The translations under genes and the position numbers were made by a program. This document shows, piece after piece, positions 43,867 to 52,896 of a stretch of DNA of 64,000 bases. Below the pieces are notes generated by a model. That model was not told the DNA's origin and made no database searches. It saw nothing but the letters and a program-made list of their open reading frames with translations. The DNA is from Fimbriimonadaceae bacterium (GTDB taxonomy: Bacteria > Armatimonadota > Fimbriimonadia > Fimbriimonadales > Fimbriimonadaceae), in assembly GCA_019638775.1 (NCBI GenBank), contig JAHBTD010000002.1, forward strand, positions 806,001 through 870,000, in the 5' to 3' direction. How positions within the stretch are numbered: position 1 is the first letter of the stretch; each line of letters starts with the position of its first letter.

Positions 43867-43903
43867 CCCCTCCCTGTCAAACTCTCCGCTTAACAAGGAG
43901 GGG
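43867..43903. repeat. Dispersed hairpin element, copy 1
   Basis: CCCCTCC and GGAGGGG close a stem over about 23 bases. The sequence, including the GCAAACC lead-in and the AACAAGGAGGG arm, resembles 53762-53796. Lying between convergent genes, it may act as a bidirectional terminator, although a T run is missing. Confidence 0.6.
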
Positions 43904-43934
43904 AATTACTCAGCAACCTGCCGACCATCCCCAA

Positions 43935-45392
43935 TCACATATACTTCGCCAGCACTTCCCTAACCTCCGGACTGCCAGCCGGACTCTCGGGCAGCTTTGC
44001 CCCTGCCTTAATCAGCAGCTCCACCGTTCGAGGATAGTTGCCGTCCTTCCGCCAACCGTTCACCGACCCGTACGTACAGGTTCCCAAGGGCGTCCCGCCG
44101 TACACATTCTTGATCTCCAAATCCGGCCCGTAAGGCAAGATTAGCTCCACAATGTCGTCGAATCCGTGGAAAGCTCCGTTGGCGATCGGGGTCAAGCGCT
44201 CGCCGTTGAGCGTGTTCACGTCAAACCCAAGCTCCAGCATCAGCTTCACTGAGTCGGCCTTCCGGTTCCATGCCGCGTCGCAGATCAGCCGCTTGTCCTT
44301 TAGGGCCAGGTTCGCAACCATGTCCGGGTTCTCCGCCACGATCCGCCGCGCCACCGCACCATCACCCTTCCAACAAGCCGCTAGCAGTTGCAATCGGGGC
44401 GGCGACCGGTCAAACAGGAACTGATAAGCAAGCTCCCTATCCAAATTCGCTGCGGCCTGCAATGGGGTGACCCCGCCGAGCACATAGGAATAGATATGTC
44501 GCCCAGGGGCGACCGGGATCATCGCGCTCCCCGGCTCGTTGATAGGTCGCTCCAAGACCCCGGCATCCTCCTCGACATGCCATTTCAGGAGGTCCATCTT
44601 CTCCAGCGCAACCGCCATAAAGATGTCGGTGCTCGCGCCGCGCTCTACCAAATACCGCAGCACCTCCTCGTTTTTCAGCAGGAACTGTGCGGCGGTTCCG
44701 TGATGGTCGAGGTCACGCGCGTCGATGTCCGCCCCCGCATCCAAAATGATCCCGGCGATTTCGGGGGTCTTGGAAAAGTGCAAAGGGTACTGGCCATCCC
44801 CGCCACGCTCATGAACCACATTCGGGTCTTTGGCGATAATCGCCTTCAGCTCCTTGACTTTGCCAAGCCGTGCCGCCGCGTGGGCCGTCAGCTTTGCGCC
44901 TTTAGAGATGAGGTAGTTCGAAATCTCCTCACTCGCCGAATCCAGCGGACCAAATCCCCCCGCCCACCAGTCGCTTTTGGCATTCACGTCGGCCCCGTGC
45001 TCCAAGAGGAGATCGATCATCGGGCGATCTTCGCGGTTTACCGCCGCGATCATCGGCGTGGCCCCAAACTCGGTCGGGTCCTTGGATCGAATCACGTCCG
45101 GACTCTCGGCAAGGATCTTTCGCACACGCTCTCGATCACCGGCTTTGATGGCAGCAAAGAAAGCGTTCCGGTGCGTTTCATAGCCCTCGACGTAGCGTTT
45201 CAGCTTGGACCAGCTAGGGTAGCCATATTCGCGGGCGATGGCGAGCTGGGAGTCGGTGAGTCGCGCTTTTGCGGGGGTCTGGCCCATGCGGGCAAGAGCT
45301 TCGGGATCGTTGGTCTTGGCAAGGCGAAGAAGGGCCTTGGCTTCGTTTTTGAGATGCTCCAGATTGGGGCGCTCGGGCAGTTGTTTCGACAT
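43935..45392 (-). CDS. Ankyrin-repeat protein
   Basis: The 485-residue protein contains a series of ankyrin repeats between about residues 60 and 480. Examples are FGATPMIAAVNREDRPMIDLLLEHGADVN, written here only as the match to the xxxTPLHxAxxxGxxxxVxxLLxxGAD pattern at about residues 105-135, and LTPIANGAFHGFDDIVELIL near 420. The N-terminus has a short helical domain (PNLEHLKNEAKALL) found in several bacterial ankyrin proteins. It should bind a protein partner in the cytoplasm. GGAGG five bases before ATG 45392 fixes the start. Confidence 0.9.
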   Translation of the reverse strand: MSKQLPERPNLEHLKNEAKALLRLAKTNDPEALARMGQTPAKARLTDSQLAIAREYGYPSWSKLKRYVEGYETHRNAFFAAIKAGDRERVRKILAESPDVIRSKDPTEFGATPMIAAVNREDRPMIDLLLEHGADVNAKSDWWAGGFGPLDSASEEISNYLISKGAKLTAHAAARLGKVKELKAIIAKDPNVVHERGGDGQYPLHFSKTPEIAGIILDAGADIDARDLDHHGTAAQFLLKNEEVLRYLVERGASTDIFMAVALEKMDLLKWHVEEDAGVLERPINEPGSAMIPVAPGRHIYSYVLGGVTPLQAAANLDRELAYQFLFDRSPPRLQLLAACWKGDGAVARRIVAENPDMVANLALKDKRLICDAAWNRKADSVKLMLELGFDVNTLNGERLTPIANGAFHGFDDIVELILPYGPDLEIKNVYGGTPLGTCTYGSVNGWRKDGNYPRTVELLIKAGAKLPESPAGSPEVREVLAKYM

Positions 45393-45608
45393 ATAAACCT
45401 CCATGCGATCGCCTAAGGTCCGCGATTAGGCCGCACTTTGGTTAAGTGTTTAAGCTATGTGATCGGTGAGCTAAGCTCTTTCCGCGGACCCGGTTGCGCC
45501 CGATGCGCCTGCAAAGATTATACACGCAACGCTTGTGGACGAAAGCGAGTCAAGAGGGCTGAATCCTCGAATAGAATAAACACGTACTCTATCGAAAAGA
45601 GCGTCAAC

Positions 45609-46040
45609 ATGCTCAAAAACGGCCTGCTTATCCTGTGTGTTTTTGTCTTTCTGAACGGGATCGAAAAGATCGTGTTACGCAGTGATATCCCCTGGAGCTA
45701 CCTAGCCGTCATGGCCATCCCGATCACCTGGTTCCTCATTCGGATCGTTCAATCCAGGACACAATTCTCGTCGCAAGACGGCAAGAATATATTTGAAAGT
45801 TTCCCTTGGCCGGTTGGTTGGCTGGCTGTCCCGATCTTGGCATTTGTGTTCATCGGGGCATCTGGGGCCGAAACGATCATTCACGAACTACTCGGCGATG
45901 CAAACGACGGCAAGGCAAACCTGGGCTACGCTCTGGTCATCATCGGGCTCTTCTTCGGGGTTGGTCCGGCGCTTTTCAGTGCCCTTCCCCCTCCCCGGGC
46001 CGACCGCGCCAAGATCAAAATCGACTATTCCGGCAAGTAG
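45609..46040 (+). CDS. Small membrane protein of unknown function
   Basis: The 143-residue product has four hydrophobic helices (about residues 3-20, 28-46, 68-86 and 105-127). A polar loop (HELLGDANDGKAN) lies before the last, and a short basic tail follows. ATG 45609 starts directly at the first helix. The frame is open upstream, but that part is Arg/Cys-rich and unlikely to be coding. It is divergent from the ankyrin gene. No family was recognised. Confidence 0.6.
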   Translation: MLKNGLLILCVFVFLNGIEKIVLRSDIPWSYLAVMAIPITWFLIRIVQSRTQFSSQDGKNIFESFPWPVGWLAVPILAFVFIGASGAETIIHELLGDANDGKANLGYALVIIGLFFGVGPALFSALPPPRADRAKIKIDYSGK

Positions 46041-46154
46041 TCTCAGACGTGGACCTTCTTTCAAGCATTTAGTGCGGTTTTGGCTGCACGCCGCGATTGC
46101 TGCCTCCGATGCTTGATTTGCCGCAGACCCCATCGGTAACCTCAGCGCACGGCT

Positions 46155-47555
46155 ATGAGTATCACCCGACGCGAACTATTGGGCATGCTTGGGGCAGCAA
46201 GCCTGCCTCTCCCTCGGCTCGACGGCTTCACTTGGGAGGAAGCCCAAGATGACATCACCCTGCCCACGCCCAAGCGCCCCGCCTACCGCAAGCCAAACCG
46301 CCCGGTCACGGCAATTGTCCTGGGCTACGGCGGACGCGGAGGCTACTACGGCTATATGGAAAGCCAGATGCCCGACGACTGGAAGATCGTGGGCGTTGCC
46401 GAACCGATCGACTATCGCCGCGAGCAGGCGATCTCTCGGCACAAGCTGGGGCCGGAGGTCGTCTTCGACACTTGGGAGAAGGTCTTCGACAAGCCCAAGT
46501 TCGCCGACGTGATCGTTGTCTCCACACCGGACAATCTCCACATCGGTCCCGCTCTCGCCGCACTGAACAAGGGCTATCACCTCCTGCTCGAAAAGCCGAT
46601 CGCGCAGTCGTGGAGGCAGTGCCGCGACATCTTGTTTGCCGCTGAGAAGGCGAAGGCTTACACGGCGGTCTGCCACGTTTTGCGGTACGCGCCCTACTTT
46701 GTGCAGATGGAGGCCGTCCTTCGCAGCGGACTGATCGGCGATGTCGTCTCGATCCAGCATCTAGAGCCGATCCACTATCGGCACTTTGCTCACTCGTATG
46801 TGCGGGGACCGTGGCACAACGAGAAGGATTCCAACCCGTCTCTGCTCGCTAAGAGCTGCCACGATCTCGATCTGATCAAATGGTTTGCGGGTGTGCCGTG
46901 CCGCCGCGTCAGCAGCTTTGGCGGGCTCACACACTTCTCCAAGAAGTATGCCCCGGAGGGTGCCCCTACCCACTGCAGCAAGGGCTGCCCCATCGTCGAA
47001 ACCTGCCCCTACGAAGCCTCCAACTTCTATGTGAAGAAGAAGCTGTGGAGCACCCACCACATCATCTCTCGCGACCGCTCCGACGAGGCGATTTTGCGGG
47101 CGATGAAGGAAACTCAATACGACGCCTGCGTGTATCGGCACCGCAACGACGTTTGCGACCATCAGACGGTGATGATGGAATTCGATGGGAACATCACCGC
47201 CAACTTCAATATGGAGGCGAATTCGAGCTATGGCGGCCGTCGCACCCGCATCTTCTGCACGGGAGGTGACATCGTGGGCGACGAGCGATTCCTCGATGTC
47301 TATAACTTCCAGACCGGGAAGGCGGTGCGGTGGGATGTCGCTCAACACAATCAGGGCTTAGACGGACACGGCGGAGGCGATCAGCGGATGGTCCGCGATC
47401 TTTGCCAAGCGATCGCTTGGGACGATTCGGCGTTCTTGCTAACCGACCTTCAAGAGTCGATGGAGAGCCACCATATCGGGTTCCAATCGGAAGTTAGCCG
47501 CCACAAGGGCGGGCAAGTGCAAAAAGTAGACATCAAGTCTGCTGTGAAGAGATAG
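46155..47555 (+). CDS. Tat-exported Gfo/Idh/MocA-family oxidoreductase
   Basis: The 466-residue protein starts with a twin-arginine signal (TRRELLGMLGAASLPLP), so it is exported folded. The Rossmann motif is VLGYGGRGGYYG (about residue 55), the catalytic-type Lys lies in LLEKPIAQ, and a SCHDLDLIKWFAG segment matches the family His/Asp site. A cysteine cluster CSKGCPIVETCPYE (about residues 276-290) is found in a secreted subfamily. The likely substrate is a glycoside or polyol outside the membrane. It is followed by a MITE-like element. Confidence 0.9.
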   Translation: MSITRRELLGMLGAASLPLPRLDGFTWEEAQDDITLPTPKRPAYRKPNRPVTAIVLGYGGRGGYYGYMESQMPDDWKIVGVAEPIDYRREQAISRHKLGPEVVFDTWEKVFDKPKFADVIVVSTPDNLHIGPALAALNKGYHLLLEKPIAQSWRQCRDILFAAEKAKAYTAVCHVLRYAPYFVQMEAVLRSGLIGDVVSIQHLEPIHYRHFAHSYVRGPWHNEKDSNPSLLAKSCHDLDLIKWFAGVPCRRVSSFGGLTHFSKKYAPEGAPTHCSKGCPIVETCPYEASNFYVKKKLWSTHHIISRDRSDEAILRAMKETQYDACVYRHRNDVCDHQTVMMEFDGNITANFNMEANSSYGGRRTRIFCTGGDIVGDERFLDVYNFQTGKAVRWDVAQHNQGLDGHGGGDQRMVRDLCQAIAWDDSAFLLTDLQESMESHHIGFQSEVSRHKGGQVQKVDIKSAVKR

Positions 47556-47558
47556 CAC

Positions 47559-47735
47559 TTTTGGGAGTGAGCGAATTAATTCGCGCTTTCATAGCGGCGA
47601 TTTATCGCAGCCAGCATCTTCCGGCAAGGTGTTGGCACGCTATATAGCGAGTGCACTCTACAGAAAACTTCAAGTGGTGCTGACCCGATGAATCGGGTCA
47701 GCTAAAAGCGCGAATAAATTCGCGCACTCCCAAAA
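47559..47735. mobile_element. MITE-like palindromic element
   Basis: Terminal inverted repeats of about 31 bp (47559-47589 and 47704-47735, three to four mismatches) begin TTTTGGGAGTG and end in CACTCCCAAAA. Inside are three more palindromes: GCGAT-TT-ATCGC, GCTATATAGC and GCTGACCCGAT-GA-ATCGGGTCAGC. There is no coding sequence. It fills the whole gap between two convergent genes. No target duplication is obvious. Confidence 0.75.
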
Positions 47736-49277
47736 CTAGTGGGCATTCCGAAAGCCGTCGCTAATGGACCAGGCAGTAGCCGCCGCTTCCGACCCTCCGC
47801 CGTTAGCGGCGACAGAGTGCATCCCCCCCTGCTGAGCGTTGGCAAGGATCGCTGCCAGCTCGTCCGGGATCGTCTCCCCCAGCGACCATTCCGCAAACTC
47901 ACGCCCCAAGAACCCGGTGTCCATTCTCCCGGCTTGAAAGTCGGGGTGGTCCAGCACGTCGAGCATGTAGGCCACATTCGTCTTCACACCGATCACATGG
48001 AAGTCCAGCAAAGCGTTCTTCAGCCTGCGGATGGCCTCCGACCGTGTCGCTCCAAACGCGATCACCTTGGCGATCATCGAGTCGTAGTAGCGGGTCACTT
48101 CCGAGCCTGCGGCAAAGCCGGTGTCCACCCGAATCCCTGGCGCCTTCGGCTCGGCCCAGGCGATGATTTTGCCGATGCTCGGCATGAACCCGCTGGCTGG
48201 GTCTTCGGCGACGATGCGGGCCTCGATCGCATGGCCGTTCAAGGCTCCTCGCTCGCCGTTCATGACGGCTTGCGGCAGGTTCAAAGCCTCGCCTGAAGCC
48301 ACCCGAAGCTGCCACTGCACCAGGTCCAGCCCGGTTACCATCTCGGTCACCGGATGCTCCACCTGCAGCCGTGCGTTGACCTCCAGGAAGTAAAACTCCT
48401 TGGCGGCTTCGTCGACGATGAATTCGACCGTGCCCGCGTTCGTATACTTCGCCGCTTTGATGAGGGCAACGCAGGCCTCGCGCATCTTGGGCCAAAGCTC
48501 GACCAGCGCGCCGGGGTTGGCGGGGTACTCGCTGGAGTAAAGCGGGGAAGGGGCCTCTTCGAAGAGCTTCTGATGCCGACGCTGGATCGAGCATTCGCGC
48601 TCGAACAGCGCGGCGACGCTGCCGTGTTGGTCGGCAAGGATCTGCACTTCCACGTGGCGGGGGCGTTCCACCAGCTTCTCCACCATCATCGCCCCATCGC
48701 CGAAGGCTTTAATCGCCTCCTCGCTGGCAAGCTTGAGCTCATTGTCGAAGTCGCCGGGGTTGCGCACGATCCTCATGCCGCGCCCGCCTCCGCCCGCGCT
48801 GGCCTTGAGCATCACGGGGTAGCCGATCTCATTCGCCGCTTCCTTAAGCTGGGCGTCGGTCGCCCCGGGCTGGAAGAAGCCGGGAGTCACGGGGACGCCC
48901 ACGCTCACCGCCAGGTTCTTCGCCCCGATCTTGCCGCCCAAAAGCCGCATCGCATCCCCGCTCGGACCGACGAAGGTGATCCCCGCTTCCTGGCATGCGT
49001 CGGCGAATTCGGCTCGCTCGGAAAGAAATCCGTAGCCGGGGTGGATGGCATCGGTCCCGGTCTGCTTGGCGGCGTCGGTGATCTTGCCGATGTCGAGATA
49101 GGAGCTTGCGGGCTCGGGCGGGCCGATGTGGACGGCTTCGTCGGCAAGCTGGGTGTGCATGGCCTGTGCGTCTGCGTCCGAATAGACGGCGACGGTGCGG
49201 ATGCCCATTTCGCGGGCGGCCCGGATGACGCGGACGGCGATTTCTCCGCGATTGGCGATGAGGAGTTTAGAGATCAT
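47736..49277 (-). CDS. Acyl-CoA carboxylase, biotin carboxylase subunit
   Basis: The 513-residue protein has the biotin carboxylase fold. LLIANRGEIAVRVIRAAREMG opens the N-terminal domain, shown here to identify residues 5-25. ATP-grasp follows with the KASAGGGGRGMR loop (about residues 158-169), ECSIQRRHQKLFEEAPSP, and the VNARLQVEHPVTE metal and catalytic segment. It carboxylates biotin on a partner carrier protein using bicarbonate and ATP. No biotinyl domain is present. FEEAPSP and the neighbouring hydratase suggest methylcrotonyl- or propionyl-CoA carboxylase rather than AccC, but this is not settled. Confidence 0.92.
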   Translation of the reverse strand: MISKLLIANRGEIAVRVIRAAREMGIRTVAVYSDADAQAMHTQLADEAVHIGPPEPASSYLDIGKITDAAKQTGTDAIHPGYGFLSERAEFADACQEAGITFVGPSGDAMRLLGGKIGAKNLAVSVGVPVTPGFFQPGATDAQLKEAANEIGYPVMLKASAGGGGRGMRIVRNPGDFDNELKLASEEAIKAFGDGAMMVEKLVERPRHVEVQILADQHGSVAALFERECSIQRRHQKLFEEAPSPLYSSEYPANPGALVELWPKMREACVALIKAAKYTNAGTVEFIVDEAAKEFYFLEVNARLQVEHPVTEMVTGLDLVQWQLRVASGEALNLPQAVMNGERGALNGHAIEARIVAEDPASGFMPSIGKIIAWAEPKAPGIRVDTGFAAGSEVTRYYDSMIAKVIAFGATRSEAIRRLKNALLDFHVIGVKTNVAYMLDVLDHPDFQAGRMDTGFLGREFAEWSLGETIPDELAAILANAQQGGMHSVAANGGGSEAAATAWSISDGFRNAH

Positions 49278-49591
49278 TCAGAAACCCGCTGGCATTCAAT
49301 TGGAGAGACTGTGATCCCTCCATAACTGCGTTATGGAGGGTACTTGTTTCCAGACAATCGTCGCTGGAATCAGCCTCCTATTCGTCACACACTATGGGTC
49401 ATTAAGGCTGGATGGGAACATCCTTACAGTCCATTCACCGAAGGCAGCGCCCCATCAAATTTGACTTTGCGTCTTTGCGAGAAACCAAAAGAAGCTCCAT
49501 ACATACCCACGATATCCTTAGATTCCTTTTTCTAACCCGTCCCCTCATCTTCTCTCCTTCGTCGGGACGAGGCCGGGATTCACCTACGCCT
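49278..49591. other. Gene-free stretch before the biotin carboxylase gene
   Basis: This 314-bp gap contains a perfect 11-bp hairpin CCCTCCATAAC-TGC-GTTATGGAGGG (49316-49340), a CTTTGCGTCTTTGCGAGAAA phrase near 49463 also found near 39485, and a CTCCTTCGTCGGGACGAGG element near 49556. The last is related to the GC-rich hairpins at 32225 and 56224. No gene was seen. Confidence 0.6.
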
Positions 49592-50347
49592 TCAAATCTC
49601 AACAACAAAGCTCGCTTTCCGCTTCTCCAAAAATGCCCCAACTCCCTCTTTCCCTTCCTCGCTCGCCCGAGCCGCTGCGAGCCGTCGCGCGCACTCTTCA
49701 ATCGGCAAACTGCCGTCCAGGACGATCTTCTTGGACGCCGCAACCGCATTCGGCCCTGCTGCCAAAATCCACTTCAACTTCGCGTTCACGGCTTCATCAA
49801 GTGACTCCGAAGAGGCAACCTGATGCACCAGACCAATGTGAAAGGCGTGCGCAGCATCAAAAGCCTCTCCGGTCGTAAACAGCGCCCGGGCATGCCCAGC
49901 CCCGATCTTGGGGATCACGAACGCCGAAATCGTGCCCGGAATAAGCCCGAGCCGAACCTCGCTGAAAGCGAACTTCGTTTCGGTCTCCGCAATCGCGATA
50001 TCCGCGCAAGCCACAACCCCAGCCCCACCGCCAAAAGCCGCGCCATGCACCTTTGCGATCACCACCGCCGGACAATTGGCAATGCTCTCAAACAGCTTGC
50101 CCAACTTCACCGCATCCTGATAGTTCTGCTCTTCGGTATAAGCCGCCGCCTTGCGCATCCACTCCAAATCGCCCCCCGCACAGAACGACTTTCCTTCCCC
50201 ACTCATGACAACGACCCGAGTTTCGGAACCGACGCCAGAGAAGACGTCGGTCAGCTTGGAAATCAGTTCGTCGTTGAAGGCATTGCGCACTTCGGGGCGG
50301 TTCAAAGTGACGTACAAAACGGGTCCACGGGACTCAGCATTGAGCAT
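49592..50347 (-). CDS. Enoyl-CoA hydratase/isomerase family protein
   Basis: The 251-residue crotonase-fold protein has the oxyanion-hole segments SFCAGGDLEWM (about residue 60) and HGAAFGGGAGVVACADI (about 103-119). The catalytic Glu region is FSEVRLGLIPGTIS (about 130-143). FSEVRLGLIP..IS with the following KIG is typical of 3-methylglutaconyl-CoA hydratase. Together with the carboxylase subunit downstream this hints at leucine or isovalerate breakdown. Such a role is an inference. ATG 50347 has CATACT six bases upstream; the mRNA is probably leaderless. Confidence 0.92.
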   Translation of the reverse strand: MLNAESRGPVLYVTLNRPEVRNAFNDELISKLTDVFSGVGSETRVVVMSGEGKSFCAGGDLEWMRKAAAYTEEQNYQDAVKLGKLFESIANCPAVVIAKVHGAAFGGGAGVVACADIAIAETETKFAFSEVRLGLIPGTISAFVIPKIGAGHARALFTTGEAFDAAHAFHIGLVHQVASSESLDEAVNAKLKWILAAGPNAVAASKKIVLDGSLPIEECARRLAAARASEEGKEGVGAFLEKRKASFVVEI

Positions 50348-50353
50348 GGGAAA

Positions 50354-50359
50354 AGTATG
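50354..50359 (-). promoter_or_regulatory. -10 box of enoyl-CoA hydratase gene (leaderless)
   Basis: CATACT preceded by TGC (extended -10 form) on the minus strand, six bases before the ATG at 50347. Confidence 0.5.
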
Positions 50360-50456
50360 GCATGACCCAAACACTCGGCCCACTGACCCCAGGAAAGGGT
50401 AACTCCCCAAATACCAGGACGTCGGAAAAGTAACCCAACTCCAATCGAGGTGATTT

Positions 50457-50963
50457 ATGAACCTAAGCAAAGGAATTTTCATTACCGTCTGCGCCGCATT
50501 TGTCGGCACCATGGCCTACGCAGCATGGGACCACGTCGAATGCGTCAAGGTCGAAAGCAAGGACGGCCGCTATGCAGAAAGGCGTATGGACCTGCGTGAT
50601 GCGCGGGTTCGAGTCCAAGACAGACTCTCCGACGCCCGATGCATCGAAGGCCGAACTTGGGGCTACGACAGCCGCAAAATCTGGGTCGACGACGGATGTC
50701 GCGCGGTCTTTGAGGTGCGGCAATACGGCCGAGATGACCGAAGAGACGACCGCCGTGATGACAGACGCGACGACTGGAAACGCGTGAAGGTGGAAAGCAA
50801 AGATCGACGTCTGGCCACCTATTTCATCGCAACACGAAACCAAGTTCGACTCGTCAAGCGACTCAGCGATGCCCCCTGCACCTATGGTCGATCATGGGGA
50901 TACACGAACGCCCATATCTGGGTCGATAACGGATGCCGAGCCGAGTTTGAAGTTCGTCGTTAG
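50457..50963 (+). CDS. Secreted DUF3011-like protein
   Basis: The 168-residue product has a signal peptide (residues 1-22) and two DUF3011-like repeats. Each ends with GxxWGYxxxxIWVDxGCRAxFEV (about residues 66-88 and 145-167). They are joined by a charged linker of DDRR units (about residues 93-105). The two cysteines per repeat probably form disulfides. DUF3011 proteins are secreted and of unknown role. A GAGGTGA Shine-Dalgarno precedes the ATG, and a perfect terminator follows the gene. Confidence 0.85.
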   Translation: MNLSKGIFITVCAAFVGTMAYAAWDHVECVKVESKDGRYAERRMDLRDARVRVQDRLSDARCIEGRTWGYDSRKIWVDDGCRAVFEVRQYGRDDRRDDRRDDRRDDWKRVKVESKDRRLATYFIATRNQVRLVKRLSDAPCTYGRSWGYTNAHIWVDNGCRAEFEVRR

Positions 50964-50985
50964 GCTCTCAGTAACCCTTACCAAT

Positions 50986-51022
50986 CAAAGATGCGCCGAG
51001 AGGAAGTCTCGGCGCATCTTTG
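50986..51022 (+). terminator. Intrinsic terminator after the DUF3011 gene
   Basis: A perfect 16-bp stem CAAAGATGCGCCGAGA with its complement around a GGAAG loop, followed by ATTTCGCTTT. The T run is imperfect. Confidence 0.88.
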
Positions 51023-51103
51023 ATTTCGCTTTGGTGTCTGCCCACCAAGTATTAGCGGAATGCATGCCTGAAATCAGGCCTATTGAGTATCCTGAGCAGT
51101 CCT

Positions 51104-52882
51104 ATGGAATCAGGAGTCATGCAAGGATTGGTGTTGGTGCTCCTGCTAGGAGTAGGCGCGCAATGGATCGCTTGGCGCACTCGCTTGCCTGGGATTCTGC
51201 TCCTCCTGCTTGCCGGAATCGTCGCCGGACCCGTGACCGGCATTCTCAAACCCGATGAAACGTTCGGACGCGACGTAGTCCTTTCCGTGGCCTCCCTTGC
51301 CGTCTCGATCATCCTCTTCGAAGGCGCATTAAGCTTAAAATTCCGAGAGCTCAAAGCAACCGGAGCCGTCGTTCCATTGCTCGTGACAGTCGGCCTCGCC
51401 GCTGGGTGGGCCGTCGGCGCTTCAGCCGCTGTTCTGATAGCAGGTTTTGAACTCAGGCTCGCCCTGCTTTGGGGAGCTTTGATGACCGTCAGCGGCCCCA
51501 CCGTCATCCTCCCACTCCTTCGTCAAGTCCGTCCGGTGGCTCGTCTACGCTCAATCTTAAAGTGGGAATCGATAGTTGCCGACCCCATCGGCGCGATCCT
51601 CGCTGTGATCGTCTTCGAGATCGCCTATCTCCAGCCCGACCTCCCCACCAACCAGGCTGCCCTCATGATCGTCAAGCTGTTGGCTACGGGCACTGGAATT
51701 GGCCTGGGCGGCGCAGCATTGATCGTCATCGCCCTCCGCCGCTTCTGGGTTCCCGACCACCTTCACGTGCCGCTAACTCTTGGACTCGTCGTCGGCGTGT
51801 ACTCCATCTCAAATATGGCGTTTCATGAATCCGGCCTGCTCGCGGTCACCGCGATGGGGCTCGTGATGGCGAACCAGTCACTGGTGAAGGTTGAACACAT
51901 TCTTGAGTTCAAAGAGAACCTGCGAGTTCTGCTCATCTCAACGCTCTTTATCCTGCTCTCGGCAAGGCTCGAACCGACGGTCGCAAGGCTCATCACGCCA
52001 ACCAGCATCGTCGTGATTCTCGTTCTCATCGTTGTTGCACGGCCTGTGACAGTCTTCGTCTCGACGGCATTCTCTTCGTTAAAATGGCACGAACGTCTCT
52101 TCCTGGCGGGCGTGATGCCTCGCGGTATCGTCGCCGCTGCCGTATCCACCGTCTTTGCCCTGCGACTCACCGAAACCAGACTCAGTGGCGGTGAAGAGCT
52201 TGCGACCTACTCGATCCTCACTATCGTCATCACGGTCTTCATTTACGGCCTCGGGGCTGCTCCACTCGCTCGATATCTCAAAGTTGCCGATGAAGACCCC
52301 CAAGGGGTTGTTATCGCCGGAGCAGATGATGTGGGAATACGATTAGGGCTTGCATTGCAAAAGCTGGGACAAAGGGTGCTCCTCCTAGATATCGATCCTG
52401 CTAAGGTCGCACAAGCCGAAAAAGCGGGTCTACAAGCCGCCGAATGCAGCGCCTTCGACGATCACAGCACCTCTGATCTGGACCTGCGTGGAATCGGAAG
52501 ATTCATCGGCGCGACACCTAGCGATGAAGTCAACGACCTTGCTGTGGTTCACTGGACACCCCACTTTGGACGGGCCAACGTCTTCCGCCTCAACCCCAAT
52601 CGAAAGGCCGACGACCCCCACAACAATCACGGTCGAGTCCTTGGAAGTCCGGCATTAAAGCACGGGCAAGTCTTAGAAGCCCTGCACAATGGTGGAAGCA
52701 TCGAAGCGATTAACGCAGAGGATCTGAATTCCCACGAAGGTGCGATCGTTCTGGCGAGCGGCAATATGAAGCGCTATTCATTGCACTCGAAAGGCACCAA
52801 AACTGCAACTGATCTTGAAACGATTGTCGCGATAATCCCATCAGTTCCAGACCAAAATCGATCCGAGATTATGAGCTCTTAG
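51104..52882 (+). CDS. CPA1-type Na+(K+)/H+ antiporter with NAD-binding domain
   Basis: The 592-residue protein has about twelve hydrophobic helices (residues 5-390). LLLLAGIVAGPVTG and the LFEGALSLKF helix belong to the antiporter fold, and the ESIVADPIGAILAV helix (about residue 155) carries the ion-binding ND/DP-type Asp. After the membrane part comes a TrkA-N/RCK-like domain (VVIAGADDVGIRLGLALQ, LLLDID; about residues 402-480), which may sense nucleotides. It exchanges monovalent cations for protons. TTG 51083 and ATG 51119 are alternative starts. TATCCT at 51090 may be the -10. Confidence 0.92.
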   Translation: MESGVMQGLVLVLLLGVGAQWIAWRTRLPGILLLLLAGIVAGPVTGILKPDETFGRDVVLSVASLAVSIILFEGALSLKFRELKATGAVVPLLVTVGLAAGWAVGASAAVLIAGFELRLALLWGALMTVSGPTVILPLLRQVRPVARLRSILKWESIVADPIGAILAVIVFEIAYLQPDLPTNQAALMIVKLLATGTGIGLGGAALIVIALRRFWVPDHLHVPLTLGLVVGVYSISNMAFHESGLLAVTAMGLVMANQSLVKVEHILEFKENLRVLLISTLFILLSARLEPTVARLITPTSIVVILVLIVVARPVTVFVSTAFSSLKWHERLFLAGVMPRGIVAAAVSTVFALRLTETRLSGGEELATYSILTIVITVFIYGLGAAPLARYLKVADEDPQGVVIAGADDVGIRLGLALQKLGQRVLLLDIDPAKVAQAEKAGLQAAECSAFDDHSTSDLDLRGIGRFIGATPSDEVNDLAVVHWTPHFGRANVFRLNPNRKADDPHNNHGRVLGSPALKHGQVLEALHNGGSIEAINAEDLNSHEGAIVLASGNMKRYSLHSKGTKTATDLETIVAIIPSVPDQNRSEIMSS

Positions 52883-52896
52883 GTCGTACAATCGAA

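Noticed and set aside
48354-49325. 323-codon open frame on the plus strand
   Set aside because: Antisense shadow of the biotin carboxylase gene.
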